10,156 nt of DNA from an uncultured Planctomycetaceae bacterium (GTDB lineage Bacteria > Planctomycetota > Planctomycetia > Pirellulales > Pirellulaceae), in assembly GCA_937967665.1 (NCBI GenBank), contig CALBSZ010000691.1, positions 1-10,156 of the forward strand, written 5' to 3'. Shown one piece after another: positions 8,101 through 10,156 of this stretch (its first letter is position 1; the number at the start of each line of letters is the position of its first letter). Position numbers and translations under genes: made by a program. The notes under the pieces were generated by a model. It was not told the origin of the DNA, searched no databases, and saw nothing but the letters and a program-made list of their open reading frames with translations.

Positions 8101-8279
8101 ACGCTCGCGGCACCGTTGTTGTAGATCTCCACCCATTCCCAATGGGTGTCCGTGCTGTCGGGATTGTACATGACCTCGGAGATGACCAGGGCCAGGAGCC
8201 GACGATCTTCGAGCTGCTGGACGCGGGGACGGAATCGATGCGGACGAAGGGTCTTGTTGTGTCGGTTGAGCACGTTCAC
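5103..8279 (-). CDS. Large secreted lamin-tail and dockerin-like modular protein (1058 aa)
   Basis: A predicted extracellular or cell-surface protein. The start is GTG at 8279; an in-frame TAG three codons upstream rules out anything longer, and AGAGAAG lies just before it. Residues 22-30 are QLEDRRLLA, the motif found near the N-terminus of many giant planctomycete exported proteins; no classical signal peptide is seen. Order of modules: lamin-tail domain 1 (31-220, opening LVISEVMYNP); a beta-sandwich spacer (about 227-342); lamin-tail domain 2 (347-520, LVISEIMYDP), closely similar to the first; a concanavalin/LamG-like region (about 528-710); a tail segment with TGLDIGSPG (747-755) that matches TGFDVGSPG (211-219); a planctomycete pre-dockerin beta module (760-905); and a dockerin-like EF-hand loop with D945, N947, D949, D953 and D956. 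An 80-residue basic, disordered tail ends the protein. A structural or adhesive role at the cell surface is inferred. No catalytic site seen. Confidence 0.9.
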   Translation of the reverse strand: MNVLNRHNKTLRPHRFRPRVQQLEDRRLLALVISEVMYNPDSTDTHWEWVEIYNNGAASVNLAGYVLDDENSDAHTAANIASGSVPAGGTAVLFNAATTSSVFRSAWGAGVNAVPVTNWGNLTLGNGGDQVSLWSSFAAYSGNHQTHTNAIDTVNYGDGSNGWPSDNGGGFSIYLRNLTADNNVGTNWVTSSAGQAGAFQSTATGGVDGNTGFDVGSPGVLPTQPGVVVIESSGDTKVSEKGDRDTYELSLNTTPTGNVTIRIAADAQAQVSLDGINFATTQTLTVNNTAPRTITVRAVDDAATEGNHTATIQHSVTASADAANYPVGMSIVPVVALVYDNDIPATNLVISEIMYDPNSLEDNWEWIEIFNRGATAINLTGYVIDDNNSDAHPAANISSGTIAARGTAVLYNADVLSAANFTAAWGAGINLVPVTGFDKMRLGNGGDRIGLWQTFTLYNGDHADHRNVSTGVDYDNSAPWPVPDGASSIYLSNVWLPNNAKRDWDESFGGSFDRSWEFFDEDGNSPPVVTNLDLSTGELEMLADQNAPVFNLFAAGIVDTHSFSDVRIRSQVFPPDIAGTTPTLGGGTANSNNDVFVIARAQPDDLSAYLLSFDFLTGNLDLVRADNGTGASLTTVSTGLDVTQAYVLELDVVGNELTGRIYDGNGSNLLFEIEATDGSYASGFSGVGAAINDDGPFQNRTILSAGFDDTESLALGANNNGAAWSLSVVGTAGARNSNVTAAPGSNTGLDIGSPGFVPNPPVAVVGRNVFYNASTYDGNNASANAADAAAIAPGKQALLPGNMASSANYISYSRGLNGLIIDLNPRTTAQSLTASDFDFRVGRNADFASWIAPPAPRTIVTNLGAGQGGADRVTIIWDDRAIANQWLEVKVLATTRTMLAAPDTFYFGSVMGESGDPANQAFVNGFDFAGARDNAGVAAITNRFDYNRDGRVDGADLAIARDNVNTVVTAPQLIEVPAALPVPMVASLTVDRRRNDQRATPRVARQETIPIPGNHRTLGASTAALPLVSTGVFDPTPIDRHVLTPRLCDRVVELLFLD

Positions 8280-8406
8280 TTCTTCTCTAAGCGGGCAGGT
8301 CTGTCGGCAAGGCGCGGTCGCGCCCCCTGGTCAGGATAACTTAAGAAGCAGGCTCAACGCAAAGAAATTCGCTAGTAGATACTGCCGTTGAACGACAAAG
8401 AAAGGA

Positions 8407-8463
8407 GAGCCTCGGTGCGAATCAGAAAGTTGGGTTGGTTCTCCGATTCGCCACGCGAGGCTC
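8407..8463 (-). terminator. Long hairpin with T-rich tail, probable terminator
   Basis: GAGCCTCG (8407-8414) pairs with CGAGGCTC (8456-8463), and an inner CGAATC (8418-8423) pairs with GATTCG (8445-8450), leaving a loop of about 21 bases. On the minus strand it begins 13 bases after the stop of the WxPGYW gene and is followed by CTCCTTTCTTTG. That is the order expected for a Rho-independent terminator, though the T-run is interrupted. It probably separates that gene from the large lamin-tail gene downstream. Confidence 0.55.
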
Positions 8464-8476
8464 CCTAGCTGTGGTA

Positions 8477-9958
8477 TCAAAACGGACTGGGGACGCCGAG
8501 CGGCAAATCACCCGTCGGCAGATCACCCGTCGGCAGATCACCCGTCGGCAAGTCGCCCGTCGGCAAGTCGCCTGTCGGCAGGTTTTTTACGGGCGGGACA
8601 CCTGGTTGGGGGCCGATATCTTTCAGGTTGAGCGGATTGTCTGGAACTTCGCGTCCGACTTCAGGGACGCGGATTCCCGACAGCTCCGGCAAGGGCAAGT
8701 TGTCAGTGGGCAGCAGGGACGCGTTGGCGGCGCCGCTGGCACTTGCCGCAACCTCTGATTCCAGTTGCAACCGCTGTTGCCTCACCTGGCGAACCTGATC
8801 CGCGATGCCGGTCAGACGCTCAATCTGGTCCGCGCCTACCTCGACGAAGTCGTTCGTATTCCCGTTGTCCGCGATCAGCTGGTCGATCGTGTTGCCGAGC
8901 GACGATTGCTGCAGGTACTGGAACTGCTGATGTTGCTTCGCGAATGCCAATTGGTCGGCGAGTGTATGTCGGGGTCGATATTCGGGATGTCCGGCGAAGT
9001 ACTTGTGCCAGCCCTGCACACGGTTCAAGAAATCCGTTTCGCGTCCTTGATAATGAACGAGCAGTGGGTCGTAGCCGTTTCCGCGACCATGGTATTCGAA
9101 CCACGGAGTTGCCCCTCCGTCATAGTAGTCTCCGAAAACGTAGTCACCTCGCTGCGGCCGGACAAACAAATGAAGCAGTAGTCGCGCGTTGCTGTCGATC
9201 ACCGCCGTCGGACCGAAGCGGAAGTCGGAGCGTGCATAGGCGTCGTTACGAAAGCGGACGGGCGCGAACAGCTGTCCGCGGCGGTCAAGCCGATAGTCCC
9301 AGTAACCTTCGCTAAACACGTAGCCATTGGCAGCGGGTGTGTACCGCGCTGGCACCCACACCCAGTCGCGCTGGTACGGCGCCCAGTATCCAGGTCGCCA
9401 TTGGAAATCGTTGTTTCGATAGACCCAGCACCCTGGAACGTAGAAGTGGTTTGCCGATGGTCGGCGACTTGACGGTCCTCGTTCCAGACTATTCGGCGGC
9501 TTGGGATAGAAGGAGACGTTAGCGGAAGCGCGGACCCACGATCCTGGAACCCAGCGGAAGCCTCCGTCCACTTCATGCCAGTAGCCGGGGACCCATTGCC
9601 GTCCAGGTGGAACGTTGCGCCACAACCCGCTAATCCAGATGAAGTCCTTTTCGTTCTGATCGAATGCCCAGTACCCCGGAATCCAAATCACATTGTTTCC
9701 GGACGGCTTGTGCTCTGGGAGTAACTCCTTGATGGGTTGCGGAGGCTTTTGTTGAATGACGGGCTGCTCGACGGGATTGTGGCTGGCGGGAGTCGCGAAG
9801 GCTTCGTGCACCTGCCCGCGGGTCAGGACGGAATAGTCGGCGTCGGAGCCCGGCGGCGACGGAATTTGCGAATCCTGTGCGTTCGCCAGTGCGAGCGTCC
9901 CGCATGCGAATCCAACACCTGCTACCAGGCCCAGAGTACGGCGAAGAATCGTTTCCAT
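8477..9958 (-). CDS. Secreted WxPGYW-repeat protein (493 aa) with C-terminal PTGDL repeats
   Basis: An exported protein of unknown function. ATG at 9958 has AGAGGAGA (9973-9966) about 7 bases upstream. Residues 1-27 are a signal peptide ending ANA. From 92 to 220 there are eight copies or relics of a W-x-P-G-x-W motif: WIPGYW 92, WISGLW 108, WVPGYW 122, WVPGSW 136, YVPGCW 173, WRPGYW 187, WVPARY 201 and FSEGYW 215. Most are 14-16 residues apart, as in the WXXGXW/YXWQPGYW repeat family of bacterial envelope proteins, which likely forms aromatic beta-hairpins. The middle (230-330) is rich in Tyr, Phe and Arg. Residues 330-405 are Gln-rich and probably helical (AKQHQQFQYLQQ, QVRQQRLQLESEV). The C-terminus is Pro-rich and ends with five PTGDL units (461-485). 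It is followed by a likely terminator, so it is probably a single-gene unit. A cell-envelope role is inferred. Confidence 0.88.
   Translation of the reverse strand: METILRRTLGLVAGVGFACGTLALANAQDSQIPSPPGSDADYSVLTRGQVHEAFATPASHNPVEQPVIQQKPPQPIKELLPEHKPSGNNVIWIPGYWAFDQNEKDFIWISGLWRNVPPGRQWVPGYWHEVDGGFRWVPGSWVRASANVSFYPKPPNSLERGPSSRRPSANHFYVPGCWVYRNNDFQWRPGYWAPYQRDWVWVPARYTPAANGYVFSEGYWDYRLDRRGQLFAPVRFRNDAYARSDFRFGPTAVIDSNARLLLHLFVRPQRGDYVFGDYYDGGATPWFEYHGRGNGYDPLLVHYQGRETDFLNRVQGWHKYFAGHPEYRPRHTLADQLAFAKQHQQFQYLQQSSLGNTIDQLIADNGNTNDFVEVGADQIERLTGIADQVRQVRQQRLQLESEVAASASGAANASLLPTDNLPLPELSGIRVPEVGREVPDNPLNLKDIGPQPGVPPVKNLPTGDLPTGDLPTGDLPTGDLPTGDLPLGVPSPF
8502..8576 (-). repeat. Five 15-bp in-frame tandem repeats coding PTGDL
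   Basis: Units at 8502, 8517, 8532, 8547 and 8562 are each 15 bp, and so stay in frame at the 3' end of the WxPGYW gene. The two units nearest the body of the protein use GGC GAC TTG for Gly-Asp-Leu; the next two are identical to each other and use GGT GAT CTG; the last ends TTG. That pattern points to recent duplication of single units by slippage or unequal exchange, and the copy number may vary between strains. Confidence 0.92.
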
Positions 9959-9965
9959 GATCTGT

Positions 9966-9973
9966 TCTCCTCT
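9966..9973 (-). promoter_or_regulatory. Ribosome binding site of the WxPGYW gene
   Basis: AGAGGAGA on the minus strand, with the AGGAG core ending about 8 bases before the ATG at 9958. It fixes the start and agrees with the signal peptide that follows. Confidence 0.75.
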
Positions 9974-10082
9974 GTCAGTTCCCTAAAAAATCGCTTCCCA
10001 ATTCAGGCCAATCGGGACATGCGGAAGCACAGCCGTCGCAGATGGCGTGCCAATGCGAAGAACGCGGCTCAAGGTGGCTAGC

Positions 10083-10156
10083 ATCCCTAGTTGGACAGCG
10101 CCACCTCTACGGAAATCCGCGAAAATACAAGCACGCAGCGCGAGCAAGTGTGTCCG
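10083..10156 (+). repeat. Dispersed intergenic repeat, copy C (cut by the window edge)
   Basis: The conserved block at 10097-10151 matches block 1 of copy B at 46 of 55 positions, including ATACAAGCACGC and GAGCAAGTGT. The internal hairpin has decayed (CGG-AAAT-CCG only). It has the same orientation as copy A. The sequence that would match block 2 lies beyond the window. It sits upstream of the WxPGYW gene, so all three copies are intergenic. Confidence 0.75.

Noticed and set aside
6885..8339. Plus-strand open frames of 216 and 243 codons
   Set aside because: They are antisense to the lamin-tail region, whose two domains match each other at protein level, which proves the minus-strand frame.
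8502..8576. A CRISPR array
   Set aside because: The units are 15 bp, directly joined without spacers, and in frame with the WxPGYW protein.
10019..10081. A 20-codon plus-strand frame coding a very basic peptide (MRKHSRRRWRAN...)
   Set aside because: There is no Shine-Dalgarno sequence, it is very short, and it ends against the dispersed repeat; chance is the simpler explanation.

Overview
The window reads as chromosomal DNA of a planctomycete, probably in the Pirellulales. The evidence is a very large secreted protein carrying an N-terminal QLEDRRLLA motif, lamin-tail modules and a C-terminal dockerin-like EF-hand; a WxPGYW-repeat secreted protein; a multiheme cytochrome c; moderately high GC; and short dispersed intergenic repeats containing strings such as 'gcgcaagcaagtgt'. 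This placement is inference from protein style, since no rRNA or other marker gene is present.

Nearly everything lies on the minus strand, so read the region from right to left. From 9958 to 8477 is a secreted WxPGYW-repeat protein whose C-terminus is a run of PTGDL pentapeptides, followed by a large hairpin with a T-rich tail (8407-8463). From 8279 to 5103 is a 1058-residue modular surface or extracellular protein: export-type motif, lamin-tail domain, a beta-sandwich spacer, a second lamin-tail domain apparently split by a concanavalin/LamG-like region, then a planctomycete dockerin module. From 4978 to 3722 is an AI-2E/PerM-family membrane transporter. Facing it on the plus strand is a 56-residue lipoprotein (3474-3644) with a perfect AGGAGG site.

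The left third is a haem-rich electron-transfer region: an exported pentaheme cytochrome c (2903 to 1524), then a membrane protein with two HX13H helices of the di-heme cytochrome b type (about 1220 to 183), and 6 bases further on the start of a single-membrane-span protein that leaves the window (176 to 1). A plausible reading is a membrane cytochrome b passing electrons to or from periplasmic multiheme c-type proteins. No substrate can be assigned.

The intergenic DNA is not empty. A roughly 135-bp repeat occurs as an inverted pair on both sides of the pentaheme cytochrome gene (1383-1520 and 3270-3405). A third, diverged copy runs off the right edge (10083-10156). A second repeat type, two adjacent 33-bp units each holding a GGCATGC/GCATGCC hairpin, sits at 1316-1381. 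No transposase, tRNA, rRNA or CRISPR array was seen. The best candidates for something undescribed are the haem cluster and the inverted repeat pair that brackets part of it.
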